Source: Rheinheimera oceanensis
GTDB taxonomy: Bacteria; Pseudomonadota; Gammaproteobacteria; Enterobacterales; Alteromonadaceae
DNA: 64,000 nucleotides
NCBI RefSeq assembly: GCF_018831085.1
Contig: NZ_JAGPNM010000003.1
Coordinates: forward strand, 124,001-188,000
Reading direction: 5' to 3'
Shown in pieces: positions 42,218 to 52,319 of the stretch. The notes below the pieces were generated by a model that had not been told where the DNA came from, ran no database searches, and saw only the letters and a program-made list of their open reading frames with translations. A program made the position numbers and the translations under genes. The stretch's first letter is position 1. Every line of letters starts with the position of its first letter.

Positions 42218-43498
42218 ATGTCTGATCACCGCACTGACGGCGATAAGAACGGTAAACTGTTGTACTGTTCTTTTTGTGGCAAATCACAGCATGAAGTGCG
42301 TAAGTTGATTGCAGGCCCACAGGTTTATATTTGTGATGAATGCGTTGATTTATGCAATGACATCATCCGCGAGGAAATTAAAGACATTTCCCCGAAACGT
42401 GATGCCGACAAATTGCCGGTACCGCGCGAAATTCGTAATCATCTTGATGATTATGTTATTGGCCAGGATCATGCAAAAAAAGTGCTGGCAGTGGCGGTAT
42501 ACAATCATTACAAGCGCCTGCGCAGTGCCCAGCACAAACAAGACGTTGAGCTGGGGAAAAGTAATATTCTGCTGATAGGCCCCACCGGTAGCGGTAAAAC
42601 TCTGCTGGCAGAAACACTGGCGCGCTTACTTGACGTGCCTTTTACCATGGCCGATGCCACTACACTGACCGAAGCCGGTTATGTTGGTGAAGATGTCGAA
42701 AATATTATTCAGAAGCTGCTGCAAAAGTGTGACTACGATGTCGAAAAAGCACAGCGCGGTATTGTCTACATTGATGAAATAGACAAAATTTCGCGTAAGT
42801 CTGATAACCCGTCTATTACCCGTGATGTATCAGGTGAAGGCGTGCAGCAGGCGCTGTTAAAGCTGATTGAAGGCACTGTTGCTTCGGTGCCACCGCAAGG
42901 CGGCCGTAAGCATCCGCAGCAGGAGTTCTTGCAGGTTGATACCTCAAAAATTCTGTTTATCTGTGGCGGCGCTTTTGCCGGGCTGGATAAAGTGATAGAG
43001 CAGCGTTGTGCCAAAGGTTCAGGCATTGGCTTTGGCGCTGAGGTGCGCAGCAAAGAAAGCACACGCAGTTTAAGTGAGTCGTTCCGTGATGTAGAACCGG
43101 AAGATTTGGTGAAGTACGGCTTAATTCCGGAATTTATCGGGCGTTTGCCGGTAGTGGCTACGTTAACGGAACTGGATTTAGCTGCATTAGTGCAAATTCT
43201 CAGTGAGCCGAAAAACGCTTTAGTAAAACAGTTTGCTGCCTTATTCGCGATGGAAGAAGTAGAGCTGGAGTTCCGTGAAGACGCACTGAAAGCTATTGCA
43301 CAAAAAGCAATGGAACGTAAAACCGGTGCCCGTGGTTTGCGTTCTATAGTTGAAGGTGTACTGCTGGATACCATGTATGAACTGCCATCAATGCAGGATG
43401 TATCAAAAGTCGTGATTGATGAAACGGTGATCCGCGGTGAGAGCGACCCTATTTTGATTTATCAGAGCAGTGAACCCGTTGCGGCTGAGTCACATTAA
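42218..43498 (+). CDS. clpX: ClpX ATPase, unfoldase of ClpXP
   Basis: A 426-residue AAA+ protein. The N-terminal zinc-binding domain shows [15 protein letters not shown] and CDECVDLC. Walker A is [15 protein letters not shown] and Walker B is [10 protein letters not shown]. The ClpP-docking IGF loop is in [11 protein letters not shown]. It unfolds tagged substrates and feeds ClpP. Followed by a strong terminator and then lon with its own promoter. Confidence 0.98.
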   Translation: MSDHRTDGDKNGKLLYCSFCGKSQHEVRKLIAGPQVYICDECVDLCNDIIREEIKDISPKRDADKLPVPREIRNHLDDYVIGQDHAKKVLAVAVYNHYKRLRSAQHKQDVELGKSNILLIGPTGSGKTLLAETLARLLDVPFTMADATTLTEAGYVGEDVENIIQKLLQKCDYDVEKAQRGIVYIDEIDKISRKSDNPSITRDVSGEGVQQALLKLIEGTVASVPPQGGRKHPQQEFLQVDTSKILFICGGAFAGLDKVIEQRCAKGSGIGFGAEVRSKESTRSLSESFRDVEPEDLVKYGLIPEFIGRLPVVATLTELDLAALVQILSEPKNALVKQFAALFAMEEVELEFREDALKAIAQKAMERKTGARGLRSIVEGVLLDTMYELPSMQDVSKVVIDETVIRGESDPILIYQSSEPVAAESH

Positions 43499-43511
43499 TC
43501 CTGTCACAGGA

Positions 43512-43540
43512 AAAAAAGGAGCTGAATCAGCTCCTTTTTC
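43512..43540 (+). terminator. Intrinsic terminator after clpX
   Basis: AAAAAGGAGCTG, a short loop, and CAGCTCCTTTTT form a stem with flanking A and T runs. Confidence 0.92.
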
Positions 43541-43550
43541 ATATATGTAA

Positions 43551-43577
43551 TTGAAGTTTTTAAAACGAACCCCATAT
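43551..43577 (+). promoter_or_regulatory. Sigma-32 heat-shock promoter of lon
   Basis: TTGAAG (43551-43556) and CCCCATAT (43570-43577) are 13 bp apart, matching the sigma-32 consensus TTGAAA-N13/14-CCCCATNT. The -10 region continues ACTG, as in E. coli lon. It lies 47 bp before the lon start. Confidence 0.85.
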
Positions 43578-43624
43578 ACTGAAACATATTTGCGCCTGCA
43601 GTAACTAAATTCGAGAGAGAATCA

Positions 43625-46021
43625 ATGACATCAGAACACGCTGAACGTTTGCATATGCCGGTGCTGGCACTGCGCGACGTGGTCGTTTACCCCCATATGG
43701 TTATCCCATTGTTTGTTGGTCGGGCAAAATCGATTAAATGCCTTGATGCCGCCATGGACAACGACAAACAAATTTTCCTGGTAGCGCAAAAAGACGCCAC
43801 GCTGGATGACCCGGCAGCGACTGATCTATATGAAGTAGGTACGGTTGCGACGATTTTACAGTTGCTAAAACTGCCTGACGGTACTGTTAAAGTATTGGTT
43901 GAGGGCAGCCGCCGTGCCAGGCTGGCTGAATTTACAGAGACAGACAAAGCCTTTGCAGCCTACGTTGATATTATCGAAACCGCCGAAGTTGATAGCCGTG
44001 AGCAGGAAGTGTTTCTGCGCTCGGCCATTAATCAGTTTGAAGGTTATATCAAACTGAATAAAAAAATTCCGCCGGAAGTATTAACGGCACTGACCGGCAT
44101 AGATGAGCCGGCACGGCTGGCTGATACCATGGCTGCACATATGCCGCTAAAGGTTGAAGATAAACAAAAAGTGCTGGAAATCTTCGACGTAACCGAGCGG
44201 CTTGAATATCTGATGGCGATGATGGAGAGTGAAATTGACATTCTTCAGGTAGAGCGCCGTATTCGCAGCCGGGTGAAAAAGCAAATGGAGAAAAGCCAGC
44301 GCGAGTATTACCTGAACGAGCAAATGAAAGCTATTCAGCGTGAACTGGGTGAGCTGGAAGATGCACCGGATGAATTTGAAACACTGAATAAAAAAATTGA
44401 ACAGGCACAAATGCCACAAGAGGTGACAGACAAAGCCCGTAGCGAGCTGCAAAAGCTGAAAATGATGTCGCCAATGTCAGCAGAAGCAACAGTGGTGCGC
44501 AGCTACATCGACTGGCTGGCTAATGTGCCGTGGAAAAAACGCAGCAAGGTAAAGAAAAACCTGGCTGTGGCTGAGCAAATTCTGAATGCAGACCATTACG
44601 GCCTGGAAAAGGTAAAAGAGCGCATTGTTGAATATTTAGCTGTGCAGCAACGTGTTAATAAGTTAAAGGGCCCGATCCTTTGCCTGGTTGGCCCTCCGGG
44701 TGTGGGTAAAACGTCATTGGGGCAATCTGTTGCCAAGGCGACCGGGCGTAAGTACGTGCGGATGGCGCTGGGCGGCGTGCGTGATGAAGCTGAAATTCGC
44801 GGTCACCGTCGTACCTATATTGGTTCTATGCCAGGCAAAATTATCCAGAAAATGGCTAAAGTTGGTGTGCGTAACCCACTGTTTTTGTTAGATGAAATTG
44901 ACAAGATGGCGTCAGATTTTCGTGGCGATCCGGCAGCGGCGCTGCTGGAGGTATTAGATCCGGAACAGAACACTGCATTTAGCGATCATTATCTGGAAGT
45001 GGACTACGACTTATCCGATGTCATGTTTTTCGCAACGTCCAACAGCCTGAATATTCCGGCGGCCTTGCTCGACCGGATGGAAGTGATTCGTCTGGCCGGT
45101 TATACCGAAGATGAAAAGCTGAATATTGCCAGGCAGCACCTTATTACCAAGCAAATTGGCCGCAATGGTTTAAAAGCCAGCGAAATAGTGATTGAAGACA
45201 GTGCAATTATCGGCATTATCCGCTATTACACCCGTGAAGCCGGGGTACGCAGTTTAGAGCGTGAAATCTCCAAGCTGTGCCGCAAAGCGGTAAAGCAAAT
45301 ATTGCTGACCAAAGATTTAAAGCAGGTGGTGATTAATCAGCAGAACCTGGAAGATTACCTTGGTGTGCAGCGTTACGACTACGGTAAAGCCGAAGATAGC
45401 AACCGTATCGGCCAGGTAACAGGCTTAGCCTGGACTGAAGTGGGCGGTGATTTACTGACCATTGAAGCGGCGTCTGTAGTGGGTAAGGGCAAGCTAACCT
45501 TTACCGGCTCACTGGGCGATGTGATGAAAGAGTCTATTCAGGCAGCAATGACAGTAGTGCGTAGCCGCGCAGCTGGCTTGCGTATTAATGAAGACTTTTA
45601 TGAGAAGCGTGATATTCATGTGCATGTACCTGAAGGCGCTACGCCAAAAGATGGTCCCAGCGCCGGTATCGGTATGGTTACTGCGCTCGTATCGAGCTTA
45701 ACTGGTAACCCGGTACGGGCAGATGTAGCCATGACAGGTGAAATTACACTGCGCGGTGAAGTATTACCCATCGGTGGCTTAAAAGAGAAGCTGCTGGCAG
45801 CACATCGTGGTGGCATTAAACGGGTACTTATTCCGCATGATAACGTGCGTGACTTAAAAGACATCCCTGATAATGTAAAAGGTGATATCGAAATTTGTGC
45901 GGTAAAATGGATAGATGAAGTGCTGGAACTGGCGTTGCAAGAGCCTTTAGAGCGCGTTTCGGTGGGTGAAACGGTAAAAAATTCAGCAAAAAGCAAAAAA
46001 ACGGAAAAAAATCCTGCGTAG
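43625..46021 (+). CDS. lon: ATP-dependent protease Lon
   Basis: A 798-residue protease for misfolded and regulatory proteins. The N-terminal LAN domain ([23 protein letters not shown]), the AAA+ domain with Walker [13 protein letters not shown] and Walker [10 protein letters not shown], and the protease domain with Ser679 in DGPSAG and Lys722 in GGLKEK are all present. The C-terminus is Lys-rich. Expression is predicted to be heat-inducible from the sigma-32 promoter upstream. Confidence 0.98.
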   Translation: MTSEHAERLHMPVLALRDVVVYPHMVIPLFVGRAKSIKCLDAAMDNDKQIFLVAQKDATLDDPAATDLYEVGTVATILQLLKLPDGTVKVLVEGSRRARLAEFTETDKAFAAYVDIIETAEVDSREQEVFLRSAINQFEGYIKLNKKIPPEVLTALTGIDEPARLADTMAAHMPLKVEDKQKVLEIFDVTERLEYLMAMMESEIDILQVERRIRSRVKKQMEKSQREYYLNEQMKAIQRELGELEDAPDEFETLNKKIEQAQMPQEVTDKARSELQKLKMMSPMSAEATVVRSYIDWLANVPWKKRSKVKKNLAVAEQILNADHYGLEKVKERIVEYLAVQQRVNKLKGPILCLVGPPGVGKTSLGQSVAKATGRKYVRMALGGVRDEAEIRGHRRTYIGSMPGKIIQKMAKVGVRNPLFLLDEIDKMASDFRGDPAAALLEVLDPEQNTAFSDHYLEVDYDLSDVMFFATSNSLNIPAALLDRMEVIRLAGYTEDEKLNIARQHLITKQIGRNGLKASEIVIEDSAIIGIIRYYTREAGVRSLEREISKLCRKAVKQILLTKDLKQVVINQQNLEDYLGVQRYDYGKAEDSNRIGQVTGLAWTEVGGDLLTIEAASVVGKGKLTFTGSLGDVMKESIQAAMTVVRSRAAGLRINEDFYEKRDIHVHVPEGATPKDGPSAGIGMVTALVSSLTGNPVRADVAMTGEITLRGEVLPIGGLKEKLLAAHRGGIKRVLIPHDNVRDLKDIPDNVKGDIEICAVKWIDEVLELALQEPLERVSVGETVKNSAKSKKTEKNPA

Positions 46022-46070
46022 GGGCTTTTCATTCCTGTTGGCTGTGCTAAGTTATGGAAAGTTTCGACCA

Positions 46071-46091
46071 AGCCCTTGTTATACAAGGGCT
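46071..46091 (+). terminator. Hairpin after lon
   Basis: AGCCCTTG and CAAGGGCT form an 8-bp stem with loop TTATA, 50 bp after the lon stop. No T-run follows, so termination efficiency is uncertain. Confidence 0.5.
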
Positions 46092-46131
46092 GCAGTCAAA
46101 GCCAGAACTGTTAGTTTTGCTGCTTTTTTGC

Positions 46132-46160
46132 TTGCAAGCCTGAAAAATGCTTGTTATAAC
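46132..46160 (+). promoter_or_regulatory. Putative hupB promoter
   Basis: TTGCAA and TATAAC are 17 bp apart, 70 bp before the hupB start codon. Confidence 0.5.
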
Positions 46161-46230
46161 GATGAAGCTCACTTACAGAACTAATGAAGTGTAGTTGTTG
46201 AAAATAATAACAATTGAAGGGGATGATATT

Positions 46231-46503
46231 GTGAACAAGTCTCAACTTATCGACAAAATTGCTGCTGGTGCAGACATTTCTAAAGCAGCAGCAGGTCGTG
46301 CTTTAGATTCGTTCATTGATGCTGTTACCGAAGCTCTTAAAGAAGGCGACTCTGTAGCATTAGTTGGTTTTGGCACTTACAGTGTACGCGAGCGTGCAGC
46401 CCGTACCGGCCGTAACCCACAAACTGGTGCAACTATTCAAATCGCGTCTGCGAAAATTCCTTCTTTTAAGCCGGGTAAAGCGTTAAAAGACGCCTGTAAC
46501 TAA
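46231..46503 (+). CDS. hupB: DNA-binding protein HU-beta
   Basis: A 90-residue nucleoid protein that bends and compacts [23 protein letters not shown] and the arm [14 protein letters not shown] are diagnostic. The start is GTG at 46231 with AAGGGGA upstream; an upstream in-frame ATG at 46195 would add 12 residues not found in the family. It lies in the conserved lon-hupB-ppiD order. Confidence 0.97.
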   Translation: MNKSQLIDKIAAGADISKAAAGRALDSFIDAVTEALKEGDSVALVGFGTYSVRERAARTGRNPQTGATIQIASAKIPSFKPGKALKDACN

Positions 46504-46591
46504 GCTTTAGTTTGGTTCAGACAAACAAAGTGCCAATTTGGGAGTACCTGGCTACATAATACCGTAACCTCAGTCTTCCAAAGGCTTCTCT

Positions 46592-46627
46592 AAAAAAAGC
46601 GCATCTGTTAAGATGCGTTTTTTTTTA
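46592..46627 (+). terminator. Intrinsic terminator after hupB
   Basis: CGCATCT-GTTA-AGATGCG is flanked by a run of seven A and a run of nine T. Confidence 0.92.
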
Positions 46628-46692
46628 CGGCAACCAAGATGCGTTTTTGTTGCCTCCCAGCCGTTAAAGATGAATAAAGAGATCGTGCTAAG

Positions 46693-48600
46693 ATGTTAGA
46701 GAGAATCAGAGAAGGCTCGCAGGGAATCATTGCCAAGTCTATTTTAGGCTTAGTGATCCTGACGTTCGCATTAGCAGGTGTTGGCAGTTATTTAAGTGCG
46801 CCTGCCGAAGTTAATGTGGCAGAGGTTAACGGTGAAAAAATCAGCCGTGCAGACTTTGACCAGGCATTTCAGAATGAACGGGCACGGCTGCAACAGCAGT
46901 TTGGCGAAATGTACGCCACCCTTGCCGCAGATAGCGCTTATATGAATAATTTTCGTAGTGAAGTGCTGGAGCGTCTTATTGACGAAACCCTGCAAAAGCA
47001 ATTCGCTGCAAAACTCGGTCTGCGCGTCAGTGATGATCAGGTTCGTGACGCTATCCGCGGCATGACAGAGTTTCAGGTTGATGGTCAGTTCAATAATGAC
47101 CGTTATCAGGCCTTACTGCGCCAGGCTGGTTATCAGCCAGATCAGTTCCGTGAACTGATGCGTGAGCAAATGTCACGTAACCAGCTATTAATTGGTTTAC
47201 TGAGTAGCGAATTTGCCACAGTTAAAGATATGCAGTTACTGGCGAAATTACAGCAACAAAGCCGTGATATCGAATTTGTGCGTATTGCTGCAGCTGATTT
47301 TGCCGCTAACGTAGAACTGACAGACCAAATGCTGCAAGACTATTACACAACTCATTTGCAACAATTTGAAACTGAGCAGAAAGTGGCTATCAACTATGTT
47401 GAGTTATCCGCCGCTGCGCTGGCAGCAGATATTGAAGTTACTGAGCAGCAACTGGCTGAATATTATCAGGCAAACAAAGCACGTTACACCCGAGATGAAC
47501 GCCGCCAGGTTGCGCATATTATGTTGGAAGCAGAGCAGGATGATCCAGCTGTAGCAGCAAAAGCGGAAGCGATTTTACAGCAGTTAAAAGCCGGTGCTGA
47601 TTTTGCAGAACTGGCTAAAGCAGAATCTGCTGACACTTTTTCTGCAGACAACGGTGGTGTGCTGGACTGGTTAGTTGCAGGAGATGTTGACCCTGAATTT
47701 GAACGTGTTGCTTTTGGCATGAAAGAAGCTGGCGAGCTCAGCTCTGTGGTAAAAAGCGCTTATGGTTATCATATTATTAAGTTAGTTACTCTGGAGCCGG
47801 CTCAGGTGCAAGAGCTGGCTGAGGTATCAGCTGATATAGCTAATAGCATTAAGCAAGATGCGGCAACTGCAAAGTTTTATGATTTACAGCAACGTTTGGC
47901 TGAAGTCAGTTTTGAAGTTCCGGATACACTGGAAGATGCCGCAGCAGCGGTAGATGCCAAGGTTATTTCAACGCCATTATTTAGCCGCAATGAAGCAACA
48001 GAGCCTTTGTCTGCACCTGCGGTAATGAGTAAAATTTTCGATAGTGGCTTTATTAATGAGCGGTTAAACAGTGAGGTTATTGAACTGGATAACCAACGCG
48101 CTATCGTAGTGCGCGTTACTGATCACCAGCCAAAACGCACCCAATCACTGGAAGAAGTTAAAGCTGAAGTTGAAGCTGCGGTCCGTGCAGAGCAAAGCTC
48201 ATTGTTAGCCAAAGCAAAGGGCGAGCAGATATTAGCTGCGGCTGCTCAGGACAGTTTAAAGGCTCAGGCTGAGCTGGCCTCGTTGACGCTGGAACACTCT
48301 GCAGATACACCACGCTTTGGTGGTACTCTGGATGCCCAAATTCGTGCTAAAGCTTTTGCTATGCCCCGCCCGGCTGATAAGCCGGCAATAGAGCTTGCTA
48401 CGCTGGCTAACGGTGATGTCGTGCTGGTATCAGTGCTGGCGGTGAAAGATGCAGAAGTAACAATGGTGCCGGAACCCGCTCAGTTGGATCGTCTGGCAGA
48501 GCAGCAGGCAGAGCAGCATTACCGCGCCATAATTGCAGCGTTAAAAGCTAAGGCTGATATAAGCCGGAATTTACGCCAGGCTGTGACGGATACCCAGTAA
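46693..48600 (+). CDS. ppiD: Periplasmic chaperone/peptidyl-prolyl isomerase PpiD
   Basis: A 635-residue inner-membrane-anchored protein. A single N-terminal membrane segment (SILGLVILTFALAGVGSYL) is followed by a SurA-like chaperone region and a parvulin domain (RRQVAHIMLEAE to YGYHIIKLV, residues ~265-360). It helps outer-membrane and secreted proteins leave the Sec translocon. It is the last gene of the plus-strand proteostasis run and converges with the sap operon at a shared terminator. Confidence 0.95.
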   Translation: MLERIREGSQGIIAKSILGLVILTFALAGVGSYLSAPAEVNVAEVNGEKISRADFDQAFQNERARLQQQFGEMYATLAADSAYMNNFRSEVLERLIDETLQKQFAAKLGLRVSDDQVRDAIRGMTEFQVDGQFNNDRYQALLRQAGYQPDQFRELMREQMSRNQLLIGLLSSEFATVKDMQLLAKLQQQSRDIEFVRIAAADFAANVELTDQMLQDYYTTHLQQFETEQKVAINYVELSAAALAADIEVTEQQLAEYYQANKARYTRDERRQVAHIMLEAEQDDPAVAAKAEAILQQLKAGADFAELAKAESADTFSADNGGVLDWLVAGDVDPEFERVAFGMKEAGELSSVVKSAYGYHIIKLVTLEPAQVQELAEVSADIANSIKQDAATAKFYDLQQRLAEVSFEVPDTLEDAAAAVDAKVISTPLFSRNEATEPLSAPAVMSKIFDSGFINERLNSEVIELDNQRAIVVRVTDHQPKRTQSLEEVKAEVEAAVRAEQSSLLAKAKGEQILAAAAQDSLKAQAELASLTLEHSADTPRFGGTLDAQIRAKAFAMPRPADKPAIELATLANGDVVLVSVLAVKDAEVTMVPEPAQLDRLAEQQAEQHYRAIIAALKAKADISRNLRQAVTDTQ

Positions 48601-48618
48601 TACCAACACAGACAGATG

Positions 48619-48647
48619 AAAAAACCGTGGCTTGCCACGGTTTTTTT
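48619..48647. terminator. Bidirectional terminator between ppiD and sapF
   Basis: CCGTGG-CTTG-CCACGG is flanked by six A and seven T, so it can stop both the ppiD transcript and the converging sap transcript. It touches the sapF stop codon. Confidence 0.9.
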
Positions 48648-49413
48648 ATGCAATCGCGCTATTAATCAGTTTGCGGCTGTAGTCATGTTCGGCATTGCTA
48701 AAGACATGTGCGGTGTTGCCGTAATCCAGCGCGGTACCCTGATGTAATACCAGCAAATCGTCAGCGATATGGCGTACCAGCCGCAAATGGTTGGTGATCA
48801 GCAGGTAAGCCAGGCCGGATTTTTGCTGCAGCTCCAGCAGTAAGTTAACAATTTGCGCCCGCAGCGATGGGTCCAGTGCAGTTAGCGCTTCATCTAAAAT
48901 AAGCAGCTTAGGGTCAAGGATCAGTGCTCTTGCCAGTGCCACCCGTTGCAACTGGCCGCCGGAAAACATATGTGGATAGTATTCACTGTGTTCATCCAGC
49001 AAACCGAGCTGTTTTAATGTCTGGCGGATTTTTAACTTGCGTTGTTGCGCGTCCAGCACTGTGCTGAAACGTAATACGTCGTCCAGCATTTGACCTATTT
49101 TCTGGTGTGGATTGAGTGATTTTGCTGCATCCTGAAAAATAAAGCGGATAACATGGTTATATTGCCGGTAATGGCTAATTTTAACCGGTTGGCCAGCCAG
49201 CAGAATATCGCCGCTGTCTGGCTTTTCAATGCCTACCAGTAGTTTTGCCAGCGTACTTTTGCCAGAACCGGTTTCACCAACAATCGCCAGAGTTTTACCT
49301 TCTGCCAGCGTAAAGCTGATATTTTGCAGTGCAATAACACTGCGCTGACTGAACCAGCCACTTTGTTTGTGATAGGTCTTGCACAGATCTCTGACTTCAA
49401 GCAGGGTATTCAT
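48646..49413 (-). CDS. sapF: SapF-type ABC transporter ATP-binding protein
   Basis: A 255-residue ATPase of the oligopeptide/Sap family. Walker A is GETGSGKSTLAKLL, signature FSGGQLQRVALARAL, and Walker B LLILDEALTALD. It pairs with SapD to power the SapBC permease. SapD and SapF are usual partners. The start overlaps the sapD stop by ATGA. Last gene of the minus-strand operon. Confidence 0.93.
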   Translation of the reverse strand: MNTLLEVRDLCKTYHKQSGWFSQRSVIALQNISFTLAEGKTLAIVGETGSGKSTLAKLLVGIEKPDSGDILLAGQPVKISHYRQYNHVIRFIFQDAAKSLNPHQKIGQMLDDVLRFSTVLDAQQRKLKIRQTLKQLGLLDEHSEYYPHMFSGGQLQRVALARALILDPKLLILDEALTALDPSLRAQIVNLLLELQQKSGLAYLLITNHLRLVRHIADDLLVLHQGTALDYGNTAHVFSNAEHDYSRKLINSAIA

Positions 49414-50405
49414 AAGTCTTTTTTACCGATTAAGGGAAAATGGCAGCTGTAATAGTGATTTTGTAAACGGTCCAGAGTTGGTGTTTTGACACATTCTTTA
49501 CGGGCATTCGGGCAGCGGGGGCCAAGGCGGCAGCCGATAGGCAGATGCTGCAGTACCGGTATACTGCCAGGCAGGGCATATAAGGGTGTTTTCGGCTGCA
49601 GGTTTGGTTGAAATTCAGGTACGCTTTTAATCAGCGCATTGGTGTAGGGATGATAAGGCTGTTTGATAATGCTGGCGGTTTCGCCTGCTTCAACCAACTG
49701 GCCACAATACAGTACACTCAGGCTTTGGGTATAACGGGCTATACTTTCCAGCTCGTGGCTTATCAGTAGTACCGAGGTGCCTTTTAGCTGGTTAAAACTG
49801 GCCAGCAAACGAAATAGTTGCGCCTGGGTAGTACTTTCCAGTGCCGTAGTGGGCTCATCAGCAATCAATAGTTTTGGTGCCTTGGCAATAGCCATCGCAA
49901 TCATGATTTTCTGGCAAACACCCTCAGATAACTGGTAAGGATAACTTTGCAATACTGCCTGGTGGTCACGCACCCCTACTTTGTGTAATAAACCAATGGC
50001 CTTGCGCCGGCGCAGATAACCGCGTTTCCACCAGGGGCCCTCCAGCAGGTGGTCTGGAATAGCTTCTTCGAGCTGTTCCAGTATGGCTGCTGTAGGGTCG
50101 AGGCTGCGGCTGGGTTCCTGATATATCATGGCAATGTCACGGCCAATGACTTTGCGCTGCTGATCATAGGGTAAACGCAGCAAATCCTGCCCACACCAGT
50201 TGAAGCGGTCGGCACTAACCAGCCAGCGTTTGTTAAGTACACCCACAATAGCCTTGGCAATAAGGCTTTTACCTGAGCCTGATTCGCCTACCAGGCCGCG
50301 GGTTTCACCTTCACGCAAACTAAGATTAACCCGGTCAACAGCCCGGATTAATCCATCGGGGGTTTTCAGCTCTATGGTCAGGTTTTTAATGTCGAGTAAC
50401 AGCAT
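49410..50405 (-). CDS. sapD: SapD-type ABC transporter ATP-binding protein
   Basis: A 331-residue ATPase with Walker A GESGSGKSLIAKA, signature LSEGVCQKIMIAMAI and Walker B LLIADEPTTALE. The C-terminal oligopeptide-transporter extension contains the CRLGPRCPNARKEC cysteine motif. Note the signature reads LSEG rather than LSGG, also seen in enterobacterial SapD. In E. coli SapD also stimulates Trk potassium uptake. Overlaps sapC by one base (TAATG). Confidence 0.93.
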   Translation of the reverse strand: MLLLDIKNLTIELKTPDGLIRAVDRVNLSLREGETRGLVGESGSGKSLIAKAIVGVLNKRWLVSADRFNWCGQDLLRLPYDQQRKVIGRDIAMIYQEPSRSLDPTAAILEQLEEAIPDHLLEGPWWKRGYLRRRKAIGLLHKVGVRDHQAVLQSYPYQLSEGVCQKIMIAMAIAKAPKLLIADEPTTALESTTQAQLFRLLASFNQLKGTSVLLISHELESIARYTQSLSVLYCGQLVEAGETASIIKQPYHPYTNALIKSVPEFQPNLQPKTPLYALPGSIPVLQHLPIGCRLGPRCPNARKECVKTPTLDRLQNHYYSCHFPLIGKKDL

Positions 50406-51301
50406 TAGTTTTCCCGCCGTTTTTTCATGGCGTTACGCAGGCCATCGCCCACCAGATTAACCGACAATACCGCTGTAAATATCAGTAACCCTGGCAATGC
50501 AACGCCTACAGGGGCAACGTAAATAAGATCCAGTGAGTCAGCGATAATCGCACCCCATTCTGCAGTAGGAGCCTGGGCGCCAAGGCCAAGAAAGCCCAGT
50601 GCCGCAATATCGAGAATAGCGGTTGATAATGCCATCGTTGCGGTTACGGTTAGCCGCTCCCAGATATTGGGTAAAATAAGCCGGGTAAGCACCTGCCAGT
50701 TACTGGCGCCATCTAAACGGTAAGCGGTGACGTAATCCTGATTCAACTGCTCGGCAATAGCATTACGGATGCTGTGAACAAATTGCGGCAGTAAAGCCAG
50801 CATAATGGCCCACAGTGTGTTTAACAGCCCAGGGCCGAGTATAGCCACGATAATAATAGCTAACAGTAAGGATGGGATTGTCAGCGCTAAATCGAGCACA
50901 TGGTTAAATACGCTGGATTTTACGCCTTTACTCATTCCTGCCAATACCCCCAGCAACAAGCCTATTAGCAAGGCGCCCATTACCGTTATAAGTGCAATAC
51001 CAAAAGTATAGCGGGCTCCCATAAGCATGCGGGAGAACATATCACGCCCCAAATCATCGGTACCAAACGGATATTGCACCAGCCCTTGTTCAGACCACGA
51101 GGGGGCAATCAGCAACAGGGTATCGTTTTGCAGGTAGGGATCATATGGGGTTAGCAGCGGTGAGAGTATTGCCAGCAGAAAAAACAGCACAAACAACGCC
51201 AACCCCAGCATTGCGCTGTGCTGGCGGGCAAACTCGCGCCATAGCAACAGCAGCGGTGAACGGGCGTGTTGCTCATCGGGTAATAAACGAAAGCGGGCCA
51301 T
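50405..51301 (-). CDS. sapC: SapC-type ABC transporter permease
   Basis: A 298-residue inner-membrane permease with about six hydrophobic segments. The N-terminal OppC-like region (LALFVLFFLLAILSPLLTPYDPY) and the coupling motif (EQLNQDYVTAYRLDGASNWQVLTRLILPN) are clear. It forms the transport channel with SapB. One base separates it from sapB. Confidence 0.93.
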   Translation of the reverse strand: MARFRLLPDEQHARSPLLLLWREFARQHSAMLGLALFVLFFLLAILSPLLTPYDPYLQNDTLLLIAPSWSEQGLVQYPFGTDDLGRDMFSRMLMGARYTFGIALITVMGALLIGLLLGVLAGMSKGVKSSVFNHVLDLALTIPSLLLAIIIVAILGPGLLNTLWAIMLALLPQFVHSIRNAIAEQLNQDYVTAYRLDGASNWQVLTRLILPNIWERLTVTATMALSTAILDIAALGFLGLGAQAPTAEWGAIIADSLDLIYVAPVGVALPGLLIFTAVLSVNLVGDGLRNAMKKRREN

Positions 51302-51302
51302 C

Positions 51303-52319
51303 TCAGCGCTTCCTTGCTAGAGGGTTGAATAGCGTATGCAGAATTTCTGTTAACATATTTACACTGATAACCAGGGTTGAGATAACCAGTAAACCTGCTT
51401 GAATTGCCGGGTAATTACGTTGATAAATACTGTCTATCAGCCAGCGGCCAATACCCGGCCAGGAGAAAATAACTTCTGTAATCATTGCCAGTGTTATAAG
51501 GGTACTAAATTGCAGGCCAATCTGGCGGATAACCGGCAGCAGGGCGTTACGCAGAGCATGCCGGTACAGCACTTGTGCACGGTTAAGCCCCTTGGCGCGT
51601 GCGGTTTTGATATAACTTTGTTCCCAAACCTCCAGCATAGAATCACGGGTAAAACGGATCATCACGGTGGTGGGGAAGGTTGCCAGCACTATTGTTGGCA
51701 GCAGTGTGTGGCGCAGTGCATTGAGCAGGGCTTCTGTCTGGTGCTGGCTGTTAGACAGCAGAATATCGGCCAGCATAAAACCGGTAACATGCGGGATTTC
51801 ATACAATACGCCAATGCGCCCGGCCGTTGGTAGCCAGCCAAGGCCAAGTGAAAACAGCATAATCAGCAGCAGTGCCCACCAGAATACCGGTATTGAGTAA
51901 CCTGCTATAGCCAGTGCTGAAATAATGCGGCTGATAATACCGTCCGGTTTTATTGCGGCAATGATACCCAGTGGAATGCCGACAAAAAAAGACACCAGCA
52001 GAGCATAAGCGGCCAACTCCAACGTAGCGGGCAGTAATATTTTTATTTCCTGTAGCAGTGGCTGTTTACTGGCAAAAGACAAGCCCCAATCGCCACTGAA
52101 AATACGCTGCAGGTAGGCAATATACTGTTGAATGTAGCCGCTATCCAAGCGGTACTCTGCTGTTAATTGTGTTGCCAGTTCTGCAGGAATATCTGTCAGG
52201 CCGGTAAAATTTTGCAATGCATTGCCCGGAAACAAATACCCCAGGCTAAATGCCAGTATGCTCAGGGCGATAAAGACAAAAACCAGTAAAAACAGGCGAC
52301 GTAGTAAATACAGGGTCAT
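51303..52319 (-). CDS. sapB: SapB-type ABC transporter permease
   Basis: A 338-residue permease with a DppB/OppB-like start (LYLLRRLFLLVFVFIALSILAF) and a C-terminal coupling loop (EQSYIKTARAKGLNRAQVLYRHALRNALLPV). It is SapC's partner for import of cationic peptides or related substrates. It overlaps sapA by ATGA. Confidence 0.93.
   Translation of the reverse strand: MTLYLLRRLFLLVFVFIALSILAFSLGYLFPGNALQNFTGLTDIPAELATQLTAEYRLDSGYIQQYIAYLQRIFSGDWGLSFASKQPLLQEIKILLPATLELAAYALLVSFFVGIPLGIIAAIKPDGIISRIISALAIAGYSIPVFWWALLLIMLFSLGLGWLPTAGRIGVLYEIPHVTGFMLADILLSNSQHQTEALLNALRHTLLPTIVLATFPTTVMIRFTRDSMLEVWEQSYIKTARAKGLNRAQVLYRHALRNALLPVIRQIGLQFSTLITLAMITEVIFSWPGIGRWLIDSIYQRNYPAIQAGLLVISTLVISVNMLTEILHTLFNPLARKR

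Noticed and set aside
42766..43374. 202-codon open frame antisense to clpX
   Set aside because: A shadow of the ClpX codon pattern, with no family features.
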